A DNA stretch of 64,000 nt from Helochares maculicollis (Eukaryota; Arthropoda; Insecta; Coleoptera; Hydrophilidae). The stretch covers positions 1 through 64,000 of the forward strand of contig JAWQRO010000033.1 of the NCBI GenBank assembly GCA_033557835.1. Direction: 5' to 3'. The notes beneath the pieces were generated by a model. The model ran no database searches and was not told the DNA's origin. It saw only the letters and a program-made list of their open reading frames with translations. Each line of letters opens with the position of its first letter. Position 1 is the stretch's first letter. The translations under genes were made by a program, and so were the position numbers. Positions 48,131-60,040 of this stretch are shown here, piece by piece.

Positions 48131-51010
48131 TAACGGATACTGTTAAGTGGATTTTAGAATACAGACATGAAGGGGTTTCCGATCATATCAGAGGTCTTAT
48201 TCACAGCAAGCCTATGGGGACAAATAATTTTGGCGGTAGTTTGGATTTATGCTGTGGTTAGTTAATTAGGTTGGGAAAATTCATGAGCTTTAGTTTTAAG
48301 CGCTTAGTAAAAGTTTTTGATAGTTTGAGCTTTGATTAAGATTACTTAAAGTCCTCTATTTGCAAGAAATGATTTTTATGTCCAGACAAAAGAATTGCTT
48401 CGAATAAAAGTTAGCTATCAAAATTTAATTTTAAAAATGTTTCATCAATTCATATTTACTGTTAGGTCGAAAGATTTCGTTTCAGTATGCAATACACAAT
48501 TTGTCATTTCTCGTCAGTCCTAAATATGGTATTTAAGCGATAAAATTTAATAAAATACACCAATACATTTAAATGGCTGAATACATACGTATTGATAATA
48601 CAATATTGACTCTAAAATTCATTTCAAAAATTATCCAACTGTGAAATATATTTTTATTTTAATTAGAGAATAGGAACTTTAATATTTTCATTAAAAGTAC
48701 TCAAAGCGCAATAGAAAAATAAACCTCACGTCTAAGTAATTGTTTATTAGGTTAATTTTTGTTGAAAAAATTGAGTACTTTCATTACTAGCATCGGTATT
48801 GATAATATTCCATGATAGCACCAATTCTGTCAACTATAGTTTGATAAATTTACATAATTCTATTTTATTATCAAGAAGTTCACAATTAATATTTTGTTTT
48901 ATATTCCTAATTCAAGGACTAACAAAATTAAATTCCAGCGCAGTAGACAAACTCTCCTATAATTTTTTTTAAATATTATTTTATTTGGTTTACATTGAAT
49001 TTTTTATTCTCATTTTGTGAATTGATTAGAAAAATGAACACAGCTATTGAATATCATTTATTTATCATTAAAAATAGACAATTTGGAAGCTTATTTAGAG
49101 AAAATAAAATCACTTATGTATTCTCGTGTTACTGGCACTTACATTATCAAACAGTACAGTTTTTACGGACTTGATGTAAAAATTCCGTAGTACCTTCCAC
49201 TTTGCGATGTATGCTCTTTTCAAATGAAACTGGGAAGTCAGTTTATTGGTATACTCTATAGGTTTGAGAAAATCTGGAAAGAAAAGTACATGGGGGTTAA
49301 ATGACGACTGTATGAGAACGAATTCCTGTTTTTTTTGCAGATTATCAATTTGAAAGAGAATATTTTCACGAACTTATTGTAGATACGCGCTAGACGTTTG
49401 TGAAGTTAATCTGTCTTGCTGGAACCACGTTCATTAATGACAAGTAGGAAGGTTTGCACTTTAGATACAAAGAAGTTGTTTAACTTGTCGATATAACTCC
49501 CCGAATTAACTGTTACTGCGTGTTCCATTTTGTCTTTTAAAAAGTTCGCATTTCTATTTTTTTACGCCGACATCACAGCTTGTTAATTATAATGAAGGAC
49601 ATTCTGTTGCTTGCGTTTCAAATTTGTACATTTTATGATTGACAGTTTTGCTTTTGTAATGGTTCAAACAATGAAAACGGACGAAGACGTGCTTTTTTAG
49701 TAATTTTTAGTCAAGAGACTAAGTCATATGATGTAAATGAGAAAGTTGTTCATCAGTTTTTACCATAACGTCAATTATAAAAATAAAGAATGTAATTCTG
49801 GTCCCTTATTACAAACATGACATGGTTATATTATCCAATTTTTCGAATGTTTCTATGGTTATCCACGCTGGATTGAAATCTTTTGAGTAAATGCTCATAC
49901 AAACATTCTATCCAATGAAACAGTAACTCATTAAATAAGAAAGCAATACATAGTGAAAGTTAATCCGAAAATCTATTAACCAAACAGGATTACCTCGTTA
50001 TTATTAAAAAACTTGTTACTAAAAATCAATGGAGGCTATTCTGAATAGCATTTTACTCTGAAAAATTGATTCAATACGCTCAGATGCACCCGTCAATCAA
50101 TATTTGTGTTTCCAGGAAAATTTGCGATCATCGAGAATGTCGGAGTAGTCATAAACATGGAAACTTGAATCTGGAGTGCCATCATCAAGGATTTCATTAA
50201 CACTTTTATACACAAACTTGTAGGACACCTAATGATAAGTAAGGGAATGATGTTAATATAGAATCCCTAAAAATAATACATTTCAAAATACAGTAACTAC
50301 ATTTTTATTACAATGAATAATAAGTTCATAATATGTTTATAAGCCCATCAAAACAACACCAAGCAATTGATTAAAAGATGTAAATATATATTGTGGGTGT
50401 TCTCAGTGGGACATTTCTCATTTTGAGGAGTTGATGGTATTAATATCAATATAGGGACTCCCTCTTGTAAGCCTACCTACTTTGCCCTATCTTTGTTACC
50501 AAAGAAAATGACATTCAACGGCCTTTAGTCGATAAGTAATTCTCATTTTGTTTTCTTGTTTTTCTTAGGTGCCTTGTTAGTTTAATTAAAAATGGAATAA
50601 ATGGACATTAATTTCAAAATACATTTATACAAAAGTACGCGATTAGTTGACAGGACAATTAATAGATCGGCAAAGTGAAGCGCATATGATGCTGGGCACA
50701 AAATTGAGATAATGGAATAACGAACGTGTGATAAATATAAAAGTAGCCGTTATTAATAAATATTTACTTAAATATAATTACTATATAAACTGTACACTAG
50801 ACTATATGTCATAAATATTGATTGTATGTGTTGTAATTTAATTCACGACAAAGAGTGAAAAATGTGAACTTTACTTAAAGCTAAATAAGCTTTCCTAACT
50901 TGCACTTTGCGCACTTCACTCGCTCATCCCTGGTTTAACTGGTCTACTTATTTCTCAAAATAAACAAACTAAAACGCTATTTAGGGAAACGTTAAACATG
51001 AAAATACGTG
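48131..51010. other. AT-rich non-coding stretch
   Basis: No gene, RNA or element end was recognised. Confidence 0.55.
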
Positions 51011-51011
51011 A

Positions 51012-51535
51012 TTGCAATTTGATTTCTGCATCATCAATTCGGCTTCATTTATAACATATAACAATAAAGAAGTTATAGTAAAGATCCTCTGCGGAAACAC
51101 AGATTTGAATAAGTATCGGAAAATACGTGTGTCAAGGTTGTACCTATCTCTAACCTTATTTAATCAGTACGTGGAAACAATCATGAGGCTAGGCAATTTT
51201 GAAAAAATTCTTAGCTTTGCAGATGCCGACTTTACTAGCAGAGAATCAGACGGATCTAGACTATCTATTCCGGAAAGAGTAAGATGAAAGCGAACATTAA
51301 CGAGACGAAAGTCGTGACTACAATAAGCATAGACAGTGAAAGACCTATGACTCCGAAAGCTGGACTGTCAAGAAATCAGACAGAATAAAATTAGATGTGT
51401 GGTGCTAGAAACGAATACTACGAATACCTTGGACAACTATGACAACGAACCAAGCAGCATTGGATGGCGTTAAGCCTAAAATGACACAAATGGGGCTAAG
51501 TACCAAACAAAAGAATTTACGCTAGACAGACATGC
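51012..51535 (+). pseudogene. RTE/BovB-like non-LTR reverse-transcriptase remnant
   Basis: The first frame (51012-51287) carries the RT block before the catalytic loop: CGNTDLNKYRKIR, then YLSLTLFNQYVETIMR (normally S-P-x-L-F-N-x-Y-x-E-x-I-M-R). It then has SFADADF where Y-A-D-D is expected, so the second metal-binding Asp is lost. After an internal deletion, 51340-51490 encodes the post-RT segment YDSESWTVKKSDRIKLDVWC, a stop, then KRILRIPWTTMTTNQAALDG. This tail (Y-G-x-E-S-W-T … R-I-P-W-T … T-N-Q) is characteristic of RTE/BovB-type elements as I remember them. The copy is truncated at both ends, frameshifted and dead. Confidence 0.8.
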
Positions 51536-52040
51536 ATGGAGAATGGATTTGCAAATTATTGAAAAGTTGATCTCAACTCAACTGATAGCAGCGTCAACAT
51601 AAATTCACCAATACTTTTCTGCTACAGGTGTGTGTATGCTGGAATTTTGAATAGAGAAACTTCAGATGTTTTTCAATAAATATCTAAAAGAATAGTCTAA
51701 TTTCCTTGCATCCAAAACAATTAATTCATGTTTCTTATAAAAATGCTTTTAAATAAATAAAAGCACAGTTCTGATAAAATAGTTAATTCGTTAATCTGAA
51801 AGCATGTTTGTTACAATAATGATATGTAAAGAGACTAGCTAAAATATTTCCACTCACTGTTATGTGGCATATAAAATAAAAATCGTAATCCCACCCCACA
51901 GAAATTCCGCTTAACAGTGACGAAACTAGGACTTAGACCGAAAGTGTTGTAAATAGGTTACATATAAAACTGTATGAATATTTATTTTTTGAAAAAGGTA
52001 AAGCATAGTTGTATTGGTTGTAGCCAACCCTTTTGCTTCA
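51536..52040. other. AT-rich non-coding stretch
   Basis: No gene recognised; it may include the unrecognisable 3' trailer of the RTE remnant. Confidence 0.5.
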
Positions 52041-52353
52041 AATCACCCCTTTGAAACTAGGGACAACAATTAATTTTCCACTCCGAAAATAATTAAACAA
52101 AACCTTCTTTTTAATTTTGTTGGGCTGACTTGGGCAGGAAGTCAATTTTTCTCGGAGCATTTGCAGAAACTTCGTTAAAATCGGAAAGGAAGTTTTTGTT
52201 TAGAAAGGTGGGGCACTCGAACTAAACTAGGGGGTTTCCGTGTTGTTCACGAGGGGTGATCGATCTTCATTTGTCATTTTCTCCAGGCAATTGTTTCTAT
52301 TCCGCGAGACGTATAAGTGGATTTCGTGTTCGAAAAATAAATATATGTGATTC
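52041..52353. other. Less AT-rich island beside an exon candidate
   Basis: Higher complexity and G+C than the flanks. If the minus-strand exon at 52354-52472 is real, this would be its 3' trailer. No polyadenylation signal stands out. Confidence 0.3.
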
Positions 52354-52472
52354 TCAACTGCGATCTGTTAGACTCAGCGTCGGCCGCTTTACGGCAGGCC
52401 CGAGACGCATTTGCTCTAACTCGGCGGCCAGACTTTCTATTCTATTTATTCTTCTCTCCTTAGAGCTTTTGT
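52354..52472 (-). CDS. Possible terminal exon with a short coiled-coil-like segment
   Basis: On the minus strand an acceptor-like CTTCCAG precedes 52472. Two bases complete a split codon and 38 codons follow to TGA (52354-52356). The peptide begins KSSKERRINRIESLAAELEQ (regular hydrophobic spacing, coiled-coil-like), continues MRLGPAVKRPTL and ends SLTDRS. The entry phase is the same as in the 33117-33319 candidate (both start with AC plus full codons), which would suit alternative last exons of one minus-strand gene. That is speculation. The plus strand is open for 77 codons here (52256-52489), so confidence is limited. Confidence 0.28.
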
Positions 52473-53642
52473 CTGGAAGCTCAGCATGAAATCAATTTCC
52501 CGTATAGACGGTATAATCCTCGTGTATGTAACATGACAGCGGCAATTTTGTTACAATGATGGGAGTTGCTTTAGCTATGCCAGCTAAAAAGTTAACAGTC
52601 CCGATTTTATAGAATAGCTTTCAGTCAATGACGAACAAAATTGATTTTAGTCAATTTCTTTTATACAGAACGCATTCTCGTTTTCTTTACTTAGTACATA
52701 TTCTAAGTTTTTATATTTCTTAAAATGTAATTGAAGGCTGAAATATCAAAAGTAATCTTGACTGGAGTATAAGGAATATACTGATAATACATTAATTGCA
52801 CATAACGTATATATTTGTCTCCTGTAAAGCGAATAACAACTAAAAATTATAATCTGTGCTTTAATTGGTTCAAAGTAGCATGAAAGACACATCTCTATGT
52901 GCAGTTCAAGTACAATTTAATGTAGTAACATGAAAGAGTACAAATTTATTGTAAATTACCTATATAGGTTTCGATTATCAGGTTTTAAATTGCAAATGAT
53001 AGATTTGCACATAAATTGACAAAAAAGATTATTTTAAAGGGAACATATAATTTCTACTATTTGCTACTCAAGTCTTTGCCTAGTTTTCACCGCTAGTCCA
53101 AAGCTGTAGGTGCAAATTTAATATTTAGAGTTAATTGCGCTATGCGATCTGCTTTCTAAGCATCATCCTACCCCTCTTTGTCTTAAATTATTCATCATTT
53201 CAATTAACGTAATGTCGAGCCTACATAATTGTCGTCTCCTCACTAAAACTTTGTTTTACGAGTTGATTATAAAATTACCCTTATAGTCATAAGTATATTA
53301 GCCCCAAATTAAAAGAGATCTTCTGATCTCTACTCACATCTTCCTACCCGTTAACTTTGAGCAACACGAAATTCTATTTAAGTATTCCCAAATGAATTTC
53401 TGCAAATTTTATTTTGCTAACTACCTGCAATGTTTCTTATCAACAATTGTGTTTTATAAAAACTGGTGACCTTCTAAAGTAAGACATTTTTAAATAAGCA
53501 AGCAGTTTGAGTAAAGTTTAGAAAAAATAAAATTATTACTATATTATATCCAGAAATGCAGTTTTGTACCTGCAGAGTTGACGAAAGTTTCAGCTGGTAA
53601 AATGATATTTTAACAAGTTGGCAAGACATCCTCTCCCATTGC
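52473..53642. other. AT-rich non-coding stretch
   Basis: No gene recognised. Confidence 0.55.
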
Positions 53643-53842
53643 ACTATAATGGCTTTGCAAGGCACTTGAATGGAAAATGTTGATAAGGAAGACTCTGGAT
53701 TTAGTTCGTACTTTATTCATTACACAAGCACTTCCGAGGTTGTTTCCAGGCTGGAGCATTACGGAACTGGCCAACGGAAATAGTAGTAAGTACGTCGATT
53801 AACATGCTTCTATTATGTGTACCCAAATGAGTTTAACAAACA
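53643..53842. repeat. Dispersed repeat, copy B (partner at 17341)
   Basis: Same-orientation partner of 17341-17557; the best-matched core is 53668-53740. Here the bases equivalent to the 76-codon frame of copy A are shifted by one and hit stops at about 53780. Confidence 0.75.
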
Positions 53843-56800
53843 TAAATAACAAATGAAGTACGGTCATATGGTTTTCTACAAAAAATTTGCTCTCACTCGT
53901 CGTAAATATTTCGTAACTTTTAGGTGTTTTCGACATTGCGTATTTAATCAGCTTCAAAAAAAAAACACTAATTCGAATTCCGAAATATTAGTCTACGAAA
54001 CAGTCTTTTCACACACAATTCAAGCAGGAAATTCTCTAATAAATTCCACATTAAATCAATTTGTTCCTCCAAAACAAATCTTCATTATCAAAGAGACCAC
54101 CTACTGGCTCGATAAATCGCTTAGACATTGTGTGTTGTAATTGAAAAATTTTATTAAAGCGATAAATTCACCGAAACAAGTTGCATCGCGTCAGACAGTC
54201 CAGAGGAGTAATTTAAAATGCAAAGATATTGCGGAAGTAAATCTGCATGTGAATTTTGGCACAGCAAGGGATGATTTTCTTGTAAAATTTTACTCGAAAT
54301 TTATTTCGCCTGTATATCTTCGATTCTAGGTCACTTAGACCCATGTTTCTCATATAAACCTTAACCTTAACGTAACTAGATGTGATTTCTTTTATTTTTC
54401 GTACAAATTTCTGTTTGGGAGAGAATATGTCTTCGCAGCTAACATGGTTGTTTGGAGAAACCTAACGGGCCAATAAACTGGCAGAAAACCGCTAAACAAA
54501 ACATCGTATATTGCTACACATTCCAGGGAATTGATAGTACATTATGCAAAAGAGAAGAGCGACAATAAGCGAGTGAAAAACATAGGAATAAATCCTGCGA
54601 AAGCGCTTCAAAGACGTATAGAAGGAACACGAAGCGACACGAAATAAAAAATTATGAAACGATGCTTTCGTTTCTATTATGCTTCCATGTTTATAGTGAT
54701 GTCATTTTTTCATGTTGCATTTGATATATCTTTTATGTGAGCTCGCTTAGTAAAGATTGTTAACAATAAACTATTTACATTAAAATAACAGAAAACGGTA
54801 TACAGCAATTTTCCATCTGGTTACCGCCTTTTATGGGAAATTTTTCATTTTTATTTAAGAAAAACTGTGGACTTTGCTGATGTCGTTTAATATGCAAGCT
54901 TATTTTCCGCAGCGTTTATCAATGTTTAGCGAAATTGCATAAATCCCCAATAAAAAGAAATGTAAATATTCTGTATTATTTTGCATCGTTATAAATCCTG
55001 CTATTTGCGTTTTATTTTTTGCTTTTCAATAAAAATAGTAAACTGCATCAGGGTTTTTATTCGCAAGGATATGTGTTTCCGTACATAGAGTAGATAAAAC
55101 TGGTCGTCTCGAAAAGATCGAGGAACATTATGTATACAAACAATACATAAGATAGGAGGAAAGACAGAATTTACTAGGGATGCAAAGCGTTTCTGAGTTT
55201 TATTCACGGAAAATTATTGGAGCTGTATTTTTAGGAAGCTTCCGGCCTGGCTAAGGCTCTTTTGGCAAGCGGAATCGCTTCAAAGCAATAATGTATACGA
55301 GTACGTGCGCGCGTTCCATCGAGAAACAAAGTTTCACCTCTCCGAGTGTAAGGAAATAAAAAGTGTTTCAGTAACTTTTTGGATATTTTGGGTGAATTTT
55401 CATGGGAATGTATTCAGATATATTTGACGTATAAATATTGACTTTGAATAGTATATTGGATAAATGTGCGTATATATACTTACTAACATGAATATTAAAT
55501 ATTTCAAATATATCGTTTTTATATATGTCCATGATGGGGATTAGAGAACAATATTTAGTGCATGTATAAGTTAATACTTAAGGGAATGTACGCAGTTAGA
55601 ATTTTCAAAAGAATTGATTTTTTAATATTTTTTCAGAGTTTTCTTTCTTTTATAAAAGTATACTCTCTGGCAATTTCAAACCGATTTGCTGTATATTTTT
55701 GGAAATATAGCCCTTTTTGTAAGAACGTCTCACAGCGTAGGAAAAAAGGACGAGGAGGAGGAGTAGAATGGTTTACAAATCGAAAAGTAAATAGAGGAGT
55801 AATATTTTTAATTCAAAGACACTTGAGACAAATGAAAGTAACTTAAGTGCATTCGCGAAAATGTTAAAAATGCAGACTGATATTAAATTTAAAGCAGCTT
55901 CCTGATTTAGCAATCATTATATTATGTGGTAAGAGTAAAGATCGTTCTATATACTCCAGCTTTTAGTAAAGCATTTTTATGAAATAAACAGACTATCTAT
56001 ATTTGTGACAAGAGTTCTTGTAATGGAATTGAAAGGCAGAATTACTTGTCGATAACATCAACTCGACCTAATAAAGTCTGTTGATTCTGCAGAGTGGTCC
56101 TGGAATAGACGACATCATGTCAGTTGATGGAAAAAAATTAAGTATGCGTAAACTGCTCCTGAAAATATAACCTGGTTTTTCTCAAAGCAGTGTTTTCAAT
56201 GTCGATGATAACGGGATCTCAAAACAGGCTTAACCGATCGATGGGAAATTTTAACACAACCTCCTTAAGTATATTCTTTAAGTAAAATATAATGGAATAA
56301 AATTTCATATCGCAACTTTTATTTCCTAAAGCAATATTTTGCAAAAAATTTGGTCATAAATTCCAACTTTTTCTGCATAAACTACATAATTTTATTTTTG
56401 ACCATTCCTTTAAACATTACCAAAATTTATTTATCCACTAAATTTTTCGCCCCGATCGCCTACAGGAGCAGTGTACAATATTTGTTATTATCTAAGTGTT
56501 ATTAAAAGTACGCACTATCTAAATAATTATTATTTTTATTTGCTTAGTAAAATTCGTTTCTAATTAAAATTATTAGATATCTTATTTTTAGGTCTTTCCA
56601 CTGCGTACAAGCTCTTTAGAAACAAACACTAAATATCTATTTTGGAAGCTATAGGCGATAATAAAATGTCCCTTGATTTTCCTATGAGCAAAATTTATTT
56701 TGAACACTCAAATAAATCTTAGTTCTACTGCAAGCATGTTGTACTGAACATTTCTTTCATAACAATATTAATGACAGCTCGCAACTAGACAAAAACTCAT

Positions 56801-57245
56801 AAAATATTCTTCATAATGTCACTTTTGTATATCACGCAGGTATCACGAAAAATAAAACAGTTTTATTTTTATTTATTATACATACATACATATATCATAT
56901 CATTGGTGCTGTTTCACAACATAGCAATATTAAGCATTTATTTTGAGTTAATGTTAGTACTGATAGTCCATTAGTATGGAAAGAGACATTCAATTCTATT
57001 CTCACAAGGTTACCGCTGCTTATTTGGCAAAAAGATCATAATCTTCGCAATAAAAAAGAACATGGAAGTTTCATTTAGCTTATTACAATATGGAAACACT
57101 CTAATTTAAAAAGCATAATTCAATCTACTAAAACGAACTGTCTGCGTTTAGTTATTAAGATTACTTCAATAAATAGAGAAGCTAAAAAATTTTCAACTCA
57201 ATATTTGTATTTTAAAAATTTCTTTATTTCGGGAAATTGACTTTG
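53843..57245. other. Mostly AT-rich non-coding stretch
   Basis: No gene recognised. Frames of 62-95 codons at 53853-54329 and 55562-55846 lack domains and splice support. A modestly less AT-rich patch lies at about 55220-55350. Confidence 0.5.
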
Positions 57246-57249
57246 TCAA

Positions 57250-57930
57250 ACGTTTGCTTATCCAAGATAAATGATATCTTCTTTATTGTTTGGTAGCGTT
57301 TAATGTCCCACCGCATATTTTTAAACTTTAGTTTGGTGTATTGTTGTTTAAGACGTATCCATGACTTCGTCAAGCAGCGGTATATTGTTTGATTGCTGTA
57401 CATGTTTTAGCTATTTCCTACTTTGTAAATTGCGCATATTTGTATTTAAAATTGGGTACGTAAAGTTAATAGTATTTGATTTTATCTTTTATTAGTAGTT
57501 TTTAATACGTGTTATTCCATGTTGGCAATTTTGCTCCTTTATTTATATCCAATGATTTTACTTTTTCCAAAAGAGAATCTTTATTTGTGAGATGGATCAT
57601 TTATTTTGGTTATGTTTTGTATTTTTGATATCAAAGTACTTGTTTTGCTGCCTTACTAAAATCTCCATACAATCTTGCTTTTGATTTTGAATATTGCTCC
57701 CATTCTTGTTACCAAGCTCTCAGCATTTTCATTTTAATTTTTTAAGTCATTCTTTTCCAGTGTTACAATTAGTTTTTAACTCATTTATTATGCTAAGTGT
57801 TTTAATATTAAATGTCGGTGAAATCAGTGTCTTCTTATTACTATTATTATTACTTATTTCTTGTATGGCAGTTATTAATGTTTATGCTTTCGCCGTGGCA
57901 TGTTTGAAAAATGTCAAATGAAAATATAAT
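57250..57930 (-). pseudogene. Coding-like but stop-ridden tract, family unknown
   Basis: On the minus strand long runs stay open between few stops. In one frame 57908-57600 includes ISPTFNIKTLSIINEL and IFKIK/QNQKQDCMEILVRQQ-type runs; a neighbouring frame gives SKSKARLYGDFSKAAKQVL and KDSLLEKVKSLDINKGAKLP. The Lys/Asn/Gln-rich style resembles an eroded retroelement ORF, but no domain can be named and AT-rich DNA also yields such residues. Confidence 0.2.
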
Positions 57931-57934
57931 AAAG

Positions 57935-58289
57935 CTAGCTATTAACGTACCATATTTCTTTTTGAGAGGAAGTTAATAGTAAGTAATACTTTTATAGTGA
58001 ATATATATGAAAAACTCTGCGAAAATCAATAACAAATTTTAAATTGAGCTTATCTACAGATGTTTCTTTTAGTACATACTCATATTCTCATGTGCTACTA
58101 AGATATTTCGACTGGAATAATTATTTTCAATATAAGTCGATAAAATCTGCAAATCAAACACAGCATAAAAAAATCCGCCAAGATAGTTACATAATGAGTA
58201 AGACTAAATCTGTGCTTTATGACTTATAATTACCTGGTAAAACATGGACGCGACACACAAAGATCTTGGCTGATATTGTATGCAATCTG
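57935..58289. other. AT-rich flank of the 58-kb mariner
   Basis: No gene recognised; it ends at the lower inverted repeat of the mariner remnant. Confidence 0.5.
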
Positions 58290-58330
58290 CAAGGTTGTTC
58301 AAGAAGGTTTGCGGTTCGATAAGAAACACA
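58290..58330 (+). repeat. Lower inverted repeat of the 58-kb mariner
   Basis: Reads inward on the plus strand with TCGATAAGAAA at 58316-58326; its partner is 59201-59241. Confidence 0.75.
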
Positions 58331-58339
58331 CAATTTTAT

Positions 58340-59067
58340 GGTTTGAAATACACATTATTATACATATACTGTCACGAATGAGATTCCAATTTATGAACCC
58401 CATCACTAAAGTGACAATCTGGAAAGGCGACAAAATCAATTTTTTTAGGTCTGGAAAAAAATCGCTAGTGAATACGAATTCGAACTTTAATTCATGAATT
58501 TTAGGCATTGTCAAAATGCCATTGTGACACGATGCATTATCCTAACGAAAACGGATTTTTTCTTTTACAAACAAGGTCATTTTACTGTTTGTATGTAATC
58601 CACAAAGAACATGCGTTTCGCATTCCAAACAATTGATATTCTCACTCATTGATATACTCACTTCGGAGCCGAAAAACCATCTTCATACCACACTTTTGTC
58701 TCTTGTTTTGATTTAGGGTCATGGTAATAGACCTAAGACTCATCTATAGTGATGAATCGGTGCAAAAAATGCACTTATTTTTTTTCGAAAACGCTCTGAA
58801 TATCGCTGAGTAAGTCGCAGTTTAATGTGTTGTTGTTCTATAATTAGCGAAATCTGCACCCATTGTGCACACAGCTTTCTGAAACACACTGCCCAAATCT
58901 TCAAGGCTTGTAGCATCACGTTTAAATTCAATAACCCATCTTTTTATTGTACTAATTATAGGTGAAGTGTCCATACACACTTTCAATAGCCGTTTAAAAA
59001 TTTCTTTAACTTTTAAACCTTCCAAAAATAAAAACTCAATCACTGCATGAAACTTGATTTTTTTCAT
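58340..59067 (-). pseudogene. Mariner transposase pseudogene, copy 4
   Basis: The minus strand starts MKKIKFHAVIEFLFLEG, then KVKEIFKRLLKV and STIKRWVIEFKRDATSLEDL, the mariner N-terminal helix-turn-helix. About 45 codons are then missing. The catalytic part reads FRKLCAQWVQ, SERFRKK and ITIDES (first Asp, codon 58742-58744) with a stop at the next Trp position, then YYHDPKSKQETKVW. The second Asp is in DNASCHNG (codon 58539-58541) directly after a TAG. KIHELKFEF follows, then SDFFPDLKK with the third Asp at 58461-58463. Only 25 residues separate these instead of 34, so 27 bases are lost in frame. The C-terminus persists as FSDGVHKLESHS. Dead copy, not the same subfamily as copies 1 and 2. 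Confidence 0.88.
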
Positions 59068-59241
59068 TGTAAAAAAATATTGTAACACATCGACTTTAAA
59101 TGGTTTCTAAAAAAAGAATTTATCCATAGATTGAAATGATATTTCACATACGTTCATGTGAAAAGTGTACCAACATAACAAAAATTAAGGCTAGTAGCAA
59201 CATCTTTTCTTATCGACCCGAAAACTTATTGAGCCGCCTAA

Positions 59242-60000
59242 TATATTATATATGACAAAGGTCACATATTTTTTATAATGCCTCAAATTTATAGGTACAT
59301 ATATTCTCTTACTATATGTCGTTCATTGTAAATGCAACTCATATAAACTTATGGCTTGAGGAATGATACAAGAAATGCAAAAAAGTCATAAAGTTAATGT
59401 CGTAGTAAACTTAACCTTGCTTTATTTCTTAGTTATAAAGAAAAATATGATAGCATATAGAAAAAGTTATCTGCAAGTTATGTTAAATTAGTAGAATATA
59501 AAAATCCGAATGTGTACTATTTCAACACATTAAATAAACATAAACTACTGACTCTTAAAAGCATCGGCTAATATTATGTTTCCTCATCTCGTTACAATTT
59601 ACAAATAAGAGATATTTTATTAATTTATTTAAAAAACAGAATTAATTTTAGAATAATCTAAGACAATTAGAAAATCCAAATTCGGTCACTGATTTTTTAC
59701 TTGATTATTCTTTAATGATTAAACTTACTTTTGAAACGTACGCTTATTGTGAGCCATCTTTCATCGTTTGAAACATATGAACAAAATTAGTGCTCATAAC
59801 TGCATATTAATGAATTTTAATTCCAGTTTCACTCTTGAGAGTTTTTGACTAGTTACATTATGGTGTTTTCAATTTAATGCAATTTTCTTGCATTTTTAAA
59901 AGCTAAATTTTTAATATTCTTTTCGGGCCTGCCTATTTTCTTTTTGGTGGATTTTTATTTACGAATACGGCATACATTCTAACATATCATTAAAACCTTT

Positions 60001-60001
<1 letters not shown>
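59242..60001. other. AT-rich non-coding stretch
   Basis: No gene recognised. Confidence 0.55.

Positions 60002-60039
<38 letters not shown>
60002..60039. repeat. TG/TA microsatellite
   Basis: TGTGTG followed by about 16 TA units. Confidence 0.97.

Positions 60040-60040
<1 letters not shown>

Larger units (their letters stand above)
58290..59241 (-). mobile_element. Internally deleted mariner transposon (copy 4), about 950 bp
   Basis: The upper end (59241-59201, read on the minus strand) starts TTAGGCGGCTCAATAAG and continues to TCGATAAGAAA. The lower end on the plus strand (58290-58330) has CAAGGTTGTTCAAGAAG and the same TCGATAAGAAA. The pair forms inverted repeats with one small indel. TTAGG…GGCT…ATAAG ends recall the irritans-type mariners. 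Flanking TA is present above (TAT after 59241) but not clear below. The transposase between them is minus-strand and has lost several hundred bases. Confidence 0.85.

Noticed and set aside
58299..58514. 71-codon minus frame as a separate gene
   Set aside because: Its first part is the mariner catalytic tail (HELKFEF … SDFFPDLKK) and the rest is out of frame, so it belongs to the mariner remnant.
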